DNA of 64,000 nt, from assembly GCA_023375785.1 (NCBI GenBank), contig SZWC01000089.1, positions 184,086 to 248,085 of the forward strand, in the 5' to 3' direction. Source of the stretch: Penium margaritaceum. Lineage: Eukaryota; Streptophyta; Zygnematophyceae; Desmidiales; Peniaceae. Below the pieces are notes generated by a model. The model was not told the origin of the DNA and did no database searches. It was given only the letters and a program-made list of their open reading frames with translations. Position numbers and translations under genes: made by a program. Shown piece by piece: positions 32,970-43,961 of the stretch (position 1 is the first letter of the stretch; every line of letters begins with the position of its first letter).

Positions 32970-34420
32970 CTTCACAACGACATGTAGGAGATGACTGAGC
33001 GTCCATCTGGACACAAGGTACTCAAGTGCAAGTGGATATTGAAGAAGAAGAGGGGCGCAGATGGTCACCTAAAAATGTAGAAGACGAGGCTCATTGCCAA
33101 GGGCTACTGCAGTACGAAGGCATCGACTACACTGAAACATTTACTCCAGTTGCAAGGTTGCCTCTGTGCGTACGCTCCTCTCTAATGTAGCAGCTAAGAA
33201 GTTCAAGATCCACCACATAGATGTCAAGATGATATTCTCAAACGGTGACTTGGTGGAGGAAATCTACATGGAGCAGCCGGAGGGGTTTGTTATGGATGGC
33301 CATGAGTACCTGGTTTGCAAACTGCACAAGTCGCTGTACGGCCTCAAGCAAGCGTCGCGTGCTTGGAACCAGACATTGGATGCGGCACTATAGTATAAGG
33401 GTTTTGAGTGTAGCGAGTATGACTACAGCGTCTATCGCTGGTAGCATGGGCAGGAGATCCTCATGATCATTCTCTATGCGGATGACATGTTCCTCCTCTC
33501 CAACACTATGTCTACACTATAGGAGTTCAAGGAGGCCATGCACGAGTGCTTCTTGATGTCGGATCTCGGGGAGGCATCATACTTCCTTGGCATCCACACC
33601 ACACGTGACCGCAAATCGCACTCACTCTCGTTGCAGCAGAACCGCTAAATGAATGATGTCTTGCAATGGTTCTGCATGGTAGAGGCCAAACCCATCGGCA
33701 CACCGCTAGAGATGCGGTAGTACCTCGTGAGCTTGAATGGAGAAGCGGATGCACCTGAGCGGCAGAAACACCAGAGCGTCGTCAGTAGTCTCATGTACCT
33801 GATGGTGGCAACCAAGTCGGACCTTGCACACGCTATGAGCGTTATGAGCCAACATATGGCTAATCCTCGACTTGAGTACCACAAGGTAGTGAAGTGCATT
33901 TTCCACTACCTTTAAGGAACCATCGACATTGGCATCACCTACAATGGCAACGATAACAACATGTTTTATTACACAGATGTAGATAACGCTTCAAACCCTG
34001 AGGATTGCAATTCCATCTCTAGACATGTGTTCCTAAAGAATGGAGGGGCCATCGGCTAATTCAGCAAGCGGTAGGTGGTTGTGGCCACCTCAAGCACTGA
34101 AGCTAAGTACGTCTCTCACGCCTTAAGAACCAAGGAAGAAGTTTTGCTTTAGCATCTCATGAGTAGAAGTGCTGCAGTTCCACTTCATGTGCACATCGAT
34201 AGCAAGAAGGCAACTGTTCTCGCAAAGAACCCTGAGCACCATGCACACACCAAGCACATTGACATCGCATATCACTTCAATACGCACATGGTACAGGAGC
34301 GTAATATCAAGCTAGAATTCACTCCAACCAGCACGGACGTCCCAGATTTTTGCACCAAGCCAATGACCGCTGAGAAACAACAGTTCTACATGAAGGCATG
34401 TGGACGCATCCCACTCTGAT
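32970..34420 (+). pseudogene. pol: Family C RT and RNase H remnants
   Basis: It encodes VRTLLSNVAAKKFKIHHIDV (RT motif A region), GDLVEEIYMEQPEGFVMDGH, LHKSLYGLKQASRAWNQTLD, then LNGEADAPERQKHQSVVSSLMYLMVATKSDLAHAMS, and RNase H pieces ending KNPEHHAHTKHIDIAYHFNT and DFCTKPMTAEKQQFYMKACG, the usual C-terminal end of family C pol. Polypurine sequence and the LTR follow. Fossil with many breaks. Confidence 0.8.
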
Positions 34421-34438
34421 TGCGAGACAATGAGAGAT

Positions 34439-34915
34439 TGTTGGAAAAATTGCCATCCGACTACATTTCAGGTCCGTAAGAGCAAGTTCCAGGAAAATAC
34501 CAGATCCCTACTTCGATCCTCAATCTGTCTTTCACTTTGAAAAGATCAGATGGCAAATTGTCTACGGTCCAAGTTTCATGCCGATCCAACGGTGGAATTC
34601 GGAGATATGAATTCTCAAATTTTATGCGTTCATCGCCCGCGGTGCTTGGGGGACCATGGGCAATGGCTCGAGCGTTAGCATGAGAAACGTAATCTGCAAG
34701 AGGTTTACGATCAAGACCTGATGGGAGACATATCCAAAAAGGTCCTAGATTCTTGGATTGCCTTATCAGAATGTGCACAATAGGAAAAAGGTATCTCTCC
34801 TTACTTTTTAGGTGAGGTGAGATCCTTGTGTGTTAGTCATGGACACATGGACACATGTCCTTCCAGTCCCACATATCTGCTGCTCCAAGGCTCCCTCTCT
34901 CCTCCAATTCCTACA
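34439..34915 (+). repeat. Family C 3' LTR, shorter than usual
   Basis: It starts TGTTGGAAAAATTGCC after ACAATGAGAGAT and ends CTCCAATTCCTACA. It has the Phe-rich SLTF/Pro promoter-distal half and the CTCCCTCTCTCCTCC end of the family C LTR, but at 477 bp it is shorter than the family's usual 660-740 bp. A reversed family B LTR follows directly. Confidence 0.75.
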
Positions 34916-36106
34916 GTTGAGTCACTTTGGTGGCAACGTAGATTGCATCATCCCCTTTGCATTCCTGGGGATTTTTGTGACCGCCAACTAGCACCAACAA
35001 CCATGAACTACCTTGGAATATTTTAAGATGTCTCTTAGAACCTTCTTGTCCCCCTTTTGGTCAACAAAAAATAGTCATTTGGCTTGGATTTTATGCAATG
35101 ACCTCTCCCTCCAGAGACTAACTTTGGAACATTTAAGCCATAAGGAGTTGTCCTAGGTAGTGGAGTTGTCGTGGCTATACTATCCATTTTAGACCTATGG
35201 AACTTGCTCCAAAGGAGCAATGCATGCCTTGTATGCCCAGACCAGACACAAAGAACTTACTGTGAGGGAGTAGGGCATGCCTGGTCTGTCGTGTCCCCAT
35301 TCAAATCTAAGCTATTGACAGGGAGCATAGTAGGTGAACAAACTCTCCCTTGTACCTCTGTCTGTTTATTGTAAAATATCTCCTCCCTCGTCTTGTCTTG
35401 GCCGTAGTCTTCGTCACCTGCATTGACCATGCCAATGCCTTGGGTACCTCCATAATTGAATTAGTCGTTAAATGACTTAACCATGCAATCTGGGAGCATC
35501 GTCTTGGTGTCCACGTATTCATGGTCGACAATCTCCTTTGCAACCAGGTCGGATGAGGAATAGTACCTGATGTGAATGTGCTTGGTACGCCAATAGATGA
35601 CATCATCCTTTGCCATTTTCATGAAAGTCTTGTTTTTGATGCGGATCTCCACTAATTCCATCTCTGGCATTTACATCACAAGAAGAAAATTACGCAGCCA
35701 CTAGGTCTTTTTGCAAGCTTCAATTAGAGCAATGTACTCTACCTCAGCGTTAGAGAGGAAGATACAGTTTTGCTCGTGCTTGTCCAAGAGAGTCCACCAC
35801 CGTTCAGGAGGCAAACGAGGCTTGAGCTTGACTTTGTATCATTGATTCTCCATTCCCATCCAGTGTCCATGTAGGACAATAGCCGTGGCGTGTCAGATCC
35901 CTCTTGGCTACTAGACTAGAGACCCATGAGTCGATTTATTTGTAGATAACACATGACTTGCCCAACTACTTACTACTGCTATGGTCCTGGATTGGCCATA
36001 AACCTGGTCACTTGTCACAGTGAATATCAAGACATGTTCCTTCCATGACATACATGAAGTTGCAAACAGCAGAGTACTAGTGAATGTTCTCCATCTCACA
36101 CCATTT
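34916..36106 (-). mobile_element. Family B remnant: LTR part plus RNase H
   Basis: The - strand holds a partial LTR (34916-35340, reversed start TGTTCACCTACTATGCTCCC), its polypurine tract (reverse of CTCTCCCTTGTACCTC), and the RNase H and end of RT (35380-36100), with MPEMELVEIRIKNKTFMKMA, YWRTKHIHIRYYSSSDLVAK and DTKTMLPDCMVKSFND. It is the 3' end of a B copy. Both ends are cut off by family C LTRs. Old and broken. Confidence 0.75.
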
Positions 36107-36844
36107 TGTTCGGAACGGAGCCATCCGGCTTAGTTTCAGGTCCACAAGAGCAAGTTCCAGCAAACAACGAGATGCCTCCTCCCATCGTCAATCCAAATTC
36201 TACATTGAAAAGATCACGAGGCAAAATTTCTATAGTCTAAGTTTCATGCCGATCCAACAAACAGATTGAGCGATATGATTCTTCAAAGTTTTCTGGATCA
36301 TGGACCGCCGGTATCTGGGTTACCATGGGCGATGGTTCCATGCCTTAGCCAGAGAAAAGAAGAAGGCAAAAGGTCTGGGGTCAAGACCTGATGGGAGAAA
36401 TAACCAAAAAGGCCCTAGATTCTTGGGATGCCTTGTCAGAGTGTGCTGACAAAGAAAAAGGTTCCTCTCCTTACTTTTTAGGTGAGGTGAGATCGTCGTG
36501 TGCTAGCCATGGACACATGGCGATTCTCCACGGGATTGTGGGTTATGTGACCACTACGAGTGTTCCATGAGCGCAATTTTGATAGAAGCAGCTGAGAAGC
36601 AGCTTTCATGGCCATGGACTAACGTAACCAGTAGCAGCAGCAGTCCGGGTAGCAGAGAGGCAAGAAGAAGGGCAGGTACCACAATTGCATAAAAGAGGGG
36701 CACTACAAGAAAAAGTGCTTGAAGTTCAAGAGGGATCAGAAGGAGTAGCACCAGCAGCAGCAAAAGCAGCAATCTCCACAGCTTTAGCAGCAGCAATCAC
36801 AGCAACGTCAACAGCAGCAGCAGTAGCAACAGAACCAGACCGGC

Positions 36845-37472
36845 GTGCGCCATTTTGGCAACATGAGCGTGGTCAAGGAGGTGCGCGACCGCCTCTCCAT
36901 GGCAAAGTCTGACATGTTGCAGAAGGAGAAGGCGGATCTGGCATGGTACAAGGACTCAGGGTGTACCAAGATTCTGACACACCACAAGGAGTGGTTTACG
37001 CAGCTGCTCTCCATTCCTCCCAGACCGGCTGCTTTGGGTGATGATCAGGTGGTGTATGCTGAGGGGATTGGATTGTAGAGCTGTGGTTGGAGACCCTACG
37101 TAGCATGAAAGAAGAAGTGTTCCATGGGGTACTGCATGTACCTGATGCTGGGTTCTACCTTCTCTTAGTGTTCTCTCTCACCAACACAGGACTACGAGTC
37201 ATATTTGACGACGACTATGGCTACATGCGTGACAAGGAAATGAGAGAGGAGTTTGCTAGGTCGGTGAAGAAAGACGACATGTACCGCTTGTTGGGGGCAA
37301 CCAAGATCCCGCGTGACCACAGTCTTGCAGCAGTGGTGCTGGCCACAGATGGCAAAACCTGGCATGCACGCTACAGCCACATCGGCATGCGTGCCTTGCA
37401 GCAACTTCTAACGAAGCAGATGGTGTGTGACTCATCTCAAACTTTGAGCAACAGTTGTGCATCGGCTGTTTA
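36845..37472 (+). pseudogene. Family C protease region and GAG-pre-integrase
   Basis: It encodes MRHFGNMSVVKEVRDRLSMA, LQKEKADLAWYKDSGCTKIL (the DSG of the copia aspartic protease), the FHGVLHVPDAGFYLLLVFSLTN transition segment, and the pre-integrase module with TWHARYSHIGMRALQQL (His ligands). The Cys ligand segment follows near 37450 (CIGCF in other copies). Fossil part, comparatively well kept. Confidence 0.8.
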
Positions 37473-38011
37473 GAGACAATCGAGCAACAGGCATCATCGA
37501 GCTTAACCAGACCAAGTACATCATGGAGGTCCTCAAGCGCGACAATATGGAGGACTGCAAGCCCATCAACACACCCATGATAACAGACATCAAGCTCTCC
37601 TCCTCCATGAACCCCTAGCACGGAAGTAGAACGGCGTGAGATGGAGACCACTCCCTTCTAGTTTGCTGTTTGCAGCCTCATGTATGCCATGGTAGGAACA
37701 CGCCCTGACATTTACTATGACATGGGAGAAATGAGCAAGTTGGTGGCCAATCCAAGGCCACAACACTGGCAAGCAGTCAAGCGCATCATATGCTATCTAC
37801 TGCTGACACGACACATGGGACTCCAGTTTGGAGGTCAAAAAGGATGTGTCCTGTTGCGGCTGGTGTGCTACACAGACGCTCACTGGGGAGGAAGATTTGA
37901 TGATAGAAAGTCTACCTTAGGCTATGTGTACCTCTTAAACGGTGGTACGGTCTCTTCGGCAAGCAGAAGGCAAGGTTGGGTCTCCCACTCTACCACTAAG
38001 GAGTACATCAC
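37473..38011 (+). mobile_element. Block of family B RT end and RNase H inside a family C copy
   Basis: The sequence switches at 37473 from C pre-integrase to B pol (LNQTKYIMEVLKRDN-type, then [44 protein letters not shown]) and returns at about 38012 to C sequence (GGGGAAGCAGCATTGC). The B block is in the same orientation as its host and lies between C segments that are adjacent elsewhere. Non-homologous template switching between co-packaged RNAs, or a later insertion, could explain it. No target duplication is obvious. Confidence 0.7.
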
Positions 38012-38965
38012 AGGGGAAGCAGCATTGCAAGGCGTTCTCTAAGGCAAGGGAGCATGCGAAGGAGGTGCTGGAGCTAGTCCAAACAGATTTGTGTGGCTCG
38101 ATGCAAACCCAGAGCTTTGGAGGCTCGAGGTATTTTCTCACCTTCATTCATGATTTGAGCCGTTACACTACTGTGTACTTCCTTTCCTCCAAGGACTAGT
38201 GCTTTTACATGTTCAAGGAGTTCAAGGCCATGGTGGAGAACCACACAAGCGAGAAAGTCAAGGCGCAGCGTAATGACCGCGATGGAGAGTACCTGAGCAA
38301 GGACGTCCGGGACTACCTCGTAGTAGCAGGCATCAAGGCGTAGCAGACAGCGCCGTACTTCCCGTAACAGAACAGCGTAGCAGAACGCGCACATCGTATC
38401 ATCGGCGAGTCAGCGCGCTCCATACAACACGCCGCTCGGCTCATTTATGACTTCTGGGTCGAAGTTGCGAGCACTGCGGTATACATCGAGAACAGCAGTC
38501 AAACCAAGGACCTGGACCAAAAGGCGTACGGGGTGTGGTTCAACAAGAAGCCGAGCACGGGTTATCTTGGTGCGTTTGGAAGCTTGGGGTACATGCACAT
38601 GCCCAAGGAGAAGCGGCAGAAATGGGACGCAAACAGCGCACAGATGCTGATGATAGGCTTTCATGTGGCAAGCAATGCGAATCGTCGTTACAAAAGGGAT
38701 ACTGGCCACGTCATCATGTCCAAAGATGTCGTTTTCAACGAGAGTAACGTCATCAGCACCAACAACATCCACAAAGAGGCAGCACAACCAGCAGCTGATG
38801 AAGTAGTGGGAGCATACATTCTCCCTTATCCCGTCTCTCGTGAACCTTCCTATACTGTGATAGTTGGAGAACCACTCTACTCTCCCATGTCTGATGCAGA
38901 AGATACAACAGCCTCATTGACAAAAGCAAAGGAAGAAGATACACCACCATGAGCAAGAGCAATTT
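38012..38965 (+). pseudogene. pol: Family C integrase and linker
   Basis: It encodes [21 protein letters not shown] (first catalytic Asp), [24 protein letters not shown], the segment around the catalytic Glu near 38280-38400, and MWFNKKPSTGYLGAFGSLGYMHMPKEKRQKWDANS, then the linker with GYWPRHHV/GHVIMSKDVVFNESNV and an acidic EEDTPP tail. These are standard integrase core and C-terminal segments for the family. Fossil. Confidence 0.8.
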
Positions 38966-39701
38966 TGTTGGAAAAGAAATCATCTGGCTCAGTTTCAGGT
39001 CCACAGGAGAAAATTCCAGGAACCAACCAGATGCCTACTGCGATCATCAATCCGGATTCACCTTTGAAAGATCAGGTGGTGATCAGTCCACGCTCCAAAT
39101 TTCAGGCCGATCGAACGGTCAGATTGTGAGAAAAGATATTTCCAGTTTCTGGGGTCATCGACTACCGGTATTTTGGTGACCGTGGGGGATGGCTCCATGC
39201 TTTAGCTTGAGACAAGAAAAGGGCAAGAGGTCCAGGGTCTAGACCTGATGGGAGAAATATCCAAAAAGTCCTTGATACTTGGGTTACCTTGTCAGAGTGT
39301 GCTGACTACGAAAAAATTACCTCTCTTTATGTTTTAGGTGAGGTGAGATCCTTGAGTGCTAGACATGGACAGATGGCTATTCTCCATGGGATTGTGGGTT
39401 ATGTGACCACTAGGAGTGTGCCATGAAATAGTTTTCTAGCTCTCTAGGTCAGGTGTGCTTGGTCAACCTGATTGCTAGGCTGATTTCCTCCCTTGTGTGA
39501 GATTATGGACTCTAGTGTGTGAGCCTTAGCCTCCATGGCTAAGTGGTGTGGCTTGTGAGAGGGCTGACTTGCCCAAGCTCTAGCTCTCTATGTACTCCAT
39601 CATTTTGAGTGATTCAACAACCAGTCTTCAGCACAAGTTGTACCCTTTCTAGTCCCACATGATTTCTGCTCCAAGGCTCTCTCTCTCCTCCAGTTCCAAC
39701 A
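38966..39701 (+). repeat. Family C 5' LTR
   Basis: It starts TGTTGGAAAAGAAATC and ends CAGTTCCAACA (736 bp), with the TGTTGG/CCAACA inverted terminal repeat. The sequence TCGTATGATAGCC two to three bases later is a diverged initiator-Met primer site, which identifies this as a 5' LTR. It was inserted into the linker of the C copy on its left. Confidence 0.85.
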
Positions 39702-40345
39702 CCTCGTATGATAGCCAAGTTCTGCCACTTGAAACCAGCACAGGACATCACTTTGAGAGTGATGTGTTAGGGTAAAAACTTCACCAAATTTGACAATCAA
39801 CCACAGGATCATCAAGTTCAAAAGACAAGCTTTTCAACAAGCCCAAGATCGCGAAGATGGAAAAGTCGCACTGGGAGTTATGCTAAAAATGAGTTCGGCC
39901 AGGACTACACTCTTCTCTGTGAGTAAGACTGTCGCCTTGTACTGACCATAACTCCCTCGTTTCTTTGTCAAATTTAAAAAGTGGCTCATTCAAATTGCAG
40001 TATTTTTCCTAAGCTTTCCATTGGTGCAAACATGTTTGCATTCCATTGTTTGCTTCGGAGAAACGTCGTTTACAGGTTGGCTGGTCTGAGTTAGAGTAGG
40101 ATGAGAAGCATACCCTGTTTTGAAGAGGGCATATCTTCCAATATCCCCTGTTGATGACCCTGTTTTATGGATTGATCCAAAATATGTTGGGCTAGATTTT
40201 CCAGTGGTTCGCTCAGTTTTCACAATTCCATGTCTACTGGCATCTACGGTCCATTTTCTGTCAAACAGATTTCTGGCAGAAGCAGCAGCAGAAACAGGGG
40301 TAGTGACGCCACCCAAGGGCAAGTTGAGAAACACCAAGGCTCAAA

Positions 40346-41290
40346 ATGGCAGCAACAGGCATTGTGACAACAGCCCCGCCTTTGGAAAGGCTGGAGGGAC
40401 GCACCAATTTCACATTTTGGAAGATCCATACCCGCCTTCTTTTGGAGGAGAGGAGCTTGTGGGAGGTGGTGAGCGGCGACGAGCCGGCTCTAGTTCCACA
40501 GGCAAAAGGCATCACCGTAGCGCATGTGGTGGCTGGAAAGATGCCACAAAAGGGTGCAACTGATGCGGGTTCTTCTGCATCTTTACCAATTGCGTATGAG
40601 GAGTGGAAAAAGAAGGACACATAGGCTTACAGGTTGCTTATCTATACCATCTCCAACCCGCATCTTCTGTACGTGAGTGACAAGGGTACTGCAAAAGAGG
40701 GGTGGGACACGTTGTGCAAGAAGTACTAGAGCAAGCATCCTGCATTCCTCATGCTTCTGAAGGAGAAGGTGGATCTAGCATGGTACAAGGAATTAGGATT
40801 TACTAAGAGTCTGACGCAACACAAGGAGTGCTTAACACAACTGCTCTCCATTTCCCCCTGAACGATTGGGGGGATGATTGGGTGGTGTATGCTCAAGAGA
40901 TTCGGATTGTCAAGATATCGCTGGGAACCCCGTGTGGCATTGAAGTGGGAGTGTTCCATGGCGTACTGTATGTACCTGGTGCTACGTTCAACCTTCTCTT
41001 AGTGTCCTCTCCCACCAACACAAGACTGCGAGCCGTCTTTGACGACGACTATGGCTTCATTCTTGACAAGGAAACGGGAGAGGAGTTGGCGAGGTCGGTG
41101 AAGAAAGGCGACATGTACCACCTCTTGGAGGCGACCAAGATCCCCTGTGCACAGTCTTGCTGTAGTGGTGTAGGCCACAGATGGCGCAATCTGGCATGCG
41201 CACAATAGCCACACCGGCATGCGTGTTTTACAGCAATTTCAAATGAAACAGATGGTGCGTGACTTACCCATCATCTCTAACTTTGAGCAA
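40346..41290 (+). pseudogene. Family C gag, protease and pre-integrase remnants
   Basis: Gag starts MAATGIVTTAPPLERLEGRT, followed by NFTFWKIHTRLLLEERSLWEV, the N-terminal signature of family C. The protease/pre-integrase part has the segment GVLYVPGATFNLLLVSSPTNT and MYHLLEATKIP. Compared with the copy at 53.2-54.1 kb, gag is much shorter and the glutamine-rich tail is absent. Fossil. Confidence 0.8.
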
Positions 41291-41299
41291 CAGTTGTGC

Positions 41300-43950
41300 A
41301 TCGATTGTTTCAAGGGGAAGCAACATCGTGAGGTGTTCTTTGGAGTTGGGGAGCGAACAAAGGAGGTGCTTGAGCTGGCTCACACAAATCTGTGTGGCCC
41401 AATGCACACCCAGAGTTTAGGAGGCTCTAGGTATCTTCTCACCTTCATTGATGATTTCAACCGTTACACTGCTATGTACTTCCTCACCTCCAAAGACTTG
41501 TGCTTTGACAGGTTCAAGGAGTTCAAGGCAATGGTGGAGAACCAGACTCGAAAGAAGACCAAGGCGCTGCGTAGCGATCGTGCCGGAGAGTACCTGAGCA
41601 AGGCGTTCTAAAACTACCGCGTAGCAGCAGGCATCAAGGCGCATCGGATCGCGCCATACTCGCCGCAACAGAATGGCGTACCAGAATGCGCCAAGTGCAT
41701 AATTGTTGAATATGCGCGCTCCCTGCTTCACGCGGCTCGACTCGCCTACGACTTTTGGGCTGAAGTAGTGAGTACTCTGGTGTACATCAACAACCGTAGT
41801 CCCACCAACGCGTTAGAGCCGATGACATCGTACGAGGCTTGATTCGGCAAGAATCCCAGTGTGGGTCATCTTTGCACGTTTGGCACCTTGGCGCACATGC
41901 ACGTGCCTAAGGAGAAGCGGCACAAATGGGACACAAAGATCGTACAGATGCTGATGATCGGCTATGACTTGACAAGCAAGGAGCATTCTCTGTGCGAGAA
42001 GGATGCAGGCCACGTCATCATCTCCAGGGATGTCGTTTTCAAAGAAAGCAACGTCATCGGCCTTAACATTATCTGCAAAGAGGCAGCAAAACCAGCAATT
42101 GATGAAGCACTGGAAGCGACCAGTCACCCTGACCCCGCCTCTCTTGAAACTTCCTCAACTATGCCTGTGGGAGAACCATTCTATTCTCCCATATCTGATG
42201 TAGCACATGCATCAGCCTCATTGACAGAAGCAGAGGGAGAAGGTGCACCACCACCAGCAGGATCAGTTGTGCTAGCAGTATCACGCAAGACGCCAGCTTA
42301 GTCTCTAGTACCAGGTCAAAGGTACCCTCTCAGGGTGCGCTACAAGCCTGGTGAGCGCGAGCATTTCTAGATGCTCCAAAAACCAGACCAGATGAACCTC
42401 GTAGTTGCCGCAGACTCTCATGAGCCGACGTCATACAAGGAGGCCATGGTTGCACCAGATGCAGCAGATTGGGCGCAAGCCATGTAGCAGGAGATGAAGT
42501 CGTAGCTCAACAACGGTACGTGGGAGCTGACAGAGCGTCTACCAGGTCGCAAGGATATCAATTTCAAGTGGGTATTCAGGAAGAAGAGGGGCATAGATGG
42601 AAACCTTGAAAACTACAAGGCGAGACTTGTCACCAACGGCTACTCGCAACAGGAAGATATCGACTACACTCAAACCTTTGCCCGTGTTACAAAGTTTGCC
42701 TCCGTGCATATGCTCCTTTTTTATGCGGCAATTGAGGACTTCGAGATTCACCACATGGATGTCAAGACGGCATCCTTGAACGGTGACTTGGAGGAGGAAA
42801 TCTACATGGAGCATCCGGAGGGGTTCGTCATGGATGACCAAGTTTACCTGGTTTGCAAGCTGCAGAAGTCGCTGTACGACCTCAAGCAAGTGTCGTGTAC
42901 GTGGAACCAGAAATTGGATGCGCCGCTGCACTGTATGTGTTTTGAGCACAACAAGTGTGACTAGAGTGTCTATCGCTGGCAGCGATAGACACTCTAGTCA
43001 TGAGGTGCTTATCATCATCGTCTATGTAGATGACCTGTCCCTCCTTTCCAACAGCAAAGCTACACTACAGGAGTTTAAGGAGGCCATGCAGGAATGCTTC
43101 TTGATGTCTGATTTTGGGGAGGCATCATACTTCCTCAAAATCCAGATTGCACATGACCGCAAATCACGCTCTCTCTCGCTGCCGCAGAGTCGCTACATCA
43201 AGGATGTTTTGCAACAGTTCGGCATGGCGGAGGCCAAACCCATCGGCACGCCGTTGGAGATGCGGTAGTACCTCGTGAGCTTCAATGGACAAGAATATGC
43301 AGTTGAGCGGCAGAAGTACCACAGCGTCGTCGGCAGCTACATGTACCTGATGGTTGCAACCAGGCCAGACCTCGCAAAGGCTGTTAGCGTAGTGAGTGAG
43401 CACATGGCGAACCCCAGACCTGAGCATCAAAAGGCAGTGAAGCGGATCTTCTTCTACCTTGCTCGAACCATCAACATCGGCATCACCTACAACGGCGATG
43501 ACAACAACATCATCGGCTACACAGAGGCAAATTGGGCTTCAAACCGTGAGGACCGCAAGTCCATCTGTGGACATGTGTTCCTTATGAATAATGGGGCAAA
43601 ATGCTGGTGCAGCAAGCGATAGGTGGACGTGGCCACCTCAAGCACGGAAGCTGAGTAAGTCTCTCTCAGCTTTGGAGCCAAAAAACAGTTTGGCTTCAAC
43701 GTCTCATGGCGGAGATGAGTGGGAGCACAAGAGTTCCATGTCCTGTGCTCGTCGACAACAAGAGAACAATCGCACTCGCGAAGAATCCTCAGCACCATGC
43801 ACGTACCAAACACATTGATATCGCATATCACTTCCATCAGGCACGTGGTATAGGAGGGTGCTATCAAGTTGGAGTTTACTCTAACCAACAAGCAAGTCCC
43901 TGATTTCTGCACCAAACCAATGAGGCAGCAGTTCTACATGAAGGCTAGTG
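41300..43950 (+). pseudogene. pol: Family C integrase, RT and RNase H remnants
   Basis: Integrase segments are ERTKEVLELAHTNLCGPMHT, SRYLLTFIDDFNRYTAMYFLT and LRSDRAGEYLSKAF, then HLCTFGTLAHMHVPKEKRHK. RT segments are DFEIHHMDVKTASLNGDLEE, VYLVCKLQKSLYDLKQVS and the catalytic IIIVYVDDLSLLSN near 43014-43045, then KSRSLSLPQSRYIKDVLQQFG. RNase H has SNREDRKSICGHVFLMN and PCPVLVDNKRTIALAKNPQH. Order is normal for copia. Fossil with several breaks. Confidence 0.8.
42958..43000. repeat. Perfect 20-bp inverted repeat with 3-base loop
   Basis: TGACTAGAGTGTCTATCGCT (42958-42977), loop GGC, then its exact reverse complement AGCGATAGACACTCTAGTCA (42981-43000). Other C copies carry only the left arm, followed by ordinary RT sequence. 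As DNA or RNA it would fold into a strong hairpin. Its perfection in an otherwise worn copy suggests a single snap-back template switch rather than selection. Confidence 0.9.
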
Positions 43951-43961
43951 TACTCGGCCCA

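Larger units (their letters stand above)
31643..34915 (+). mobile_element. Family C copia element, 5'-truncated, with 3' LTR
   Basis: On the + strand it begins in integrase near the catalytic Glu region (GVAKHAHRTIVA), then integrase tail (31745-31990), linker (32000-32400), RT (32400-33720, split by a 418-bp DNA transposon), RNase H (33727-34410), polypurine tract and a shortened 3' LTR (34439-34915). No 5' LTR, gag or protease is present. Many breaks; an old copy. Confidence 0.8.
36107..38965 (+). mobile_element. Family C copia fragment with an embedded family B block
   Basis: On the + strand: LTR part (36107-36571, starting TGTTCGGAACGGAGCC), gag tail with the (CAG)n tract (36572-36840), protease region and pre-integrase (36845-37472), then a block of family B RT/RNase H (37473-38011), then family C integrase and linker (38012-38965), ending where a new C LTR begins. 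The C sequence left and right of the B block is contiguous in other copies. Several breaks. Confidence 0.8.
38966..43961 (+). mobile_element. Family C copia element with 5' LTR, no 3' LTR
   Basis: 5' LTR 38966-39701, worn primer site (39704-39716), leader to 40345, gag from 40346, protease and pre-integrase (40780-41300), integrase (41300-41900), linker (41900-42380), RT (42380-43270), RNase H (43275-43950). A family B LTR takes over at 43962, where the C 3' LTR would be expected. Gag is shorter than usual. It has several breaks and is of intermediate age. Confidence 0.85.

Noticed and set aside
34820-35030. Possible host gene between C and B elements
   Set aside because: All of it aligns with the end of a C LTR and a reversed B LTR. 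No unexplained sequence remains.
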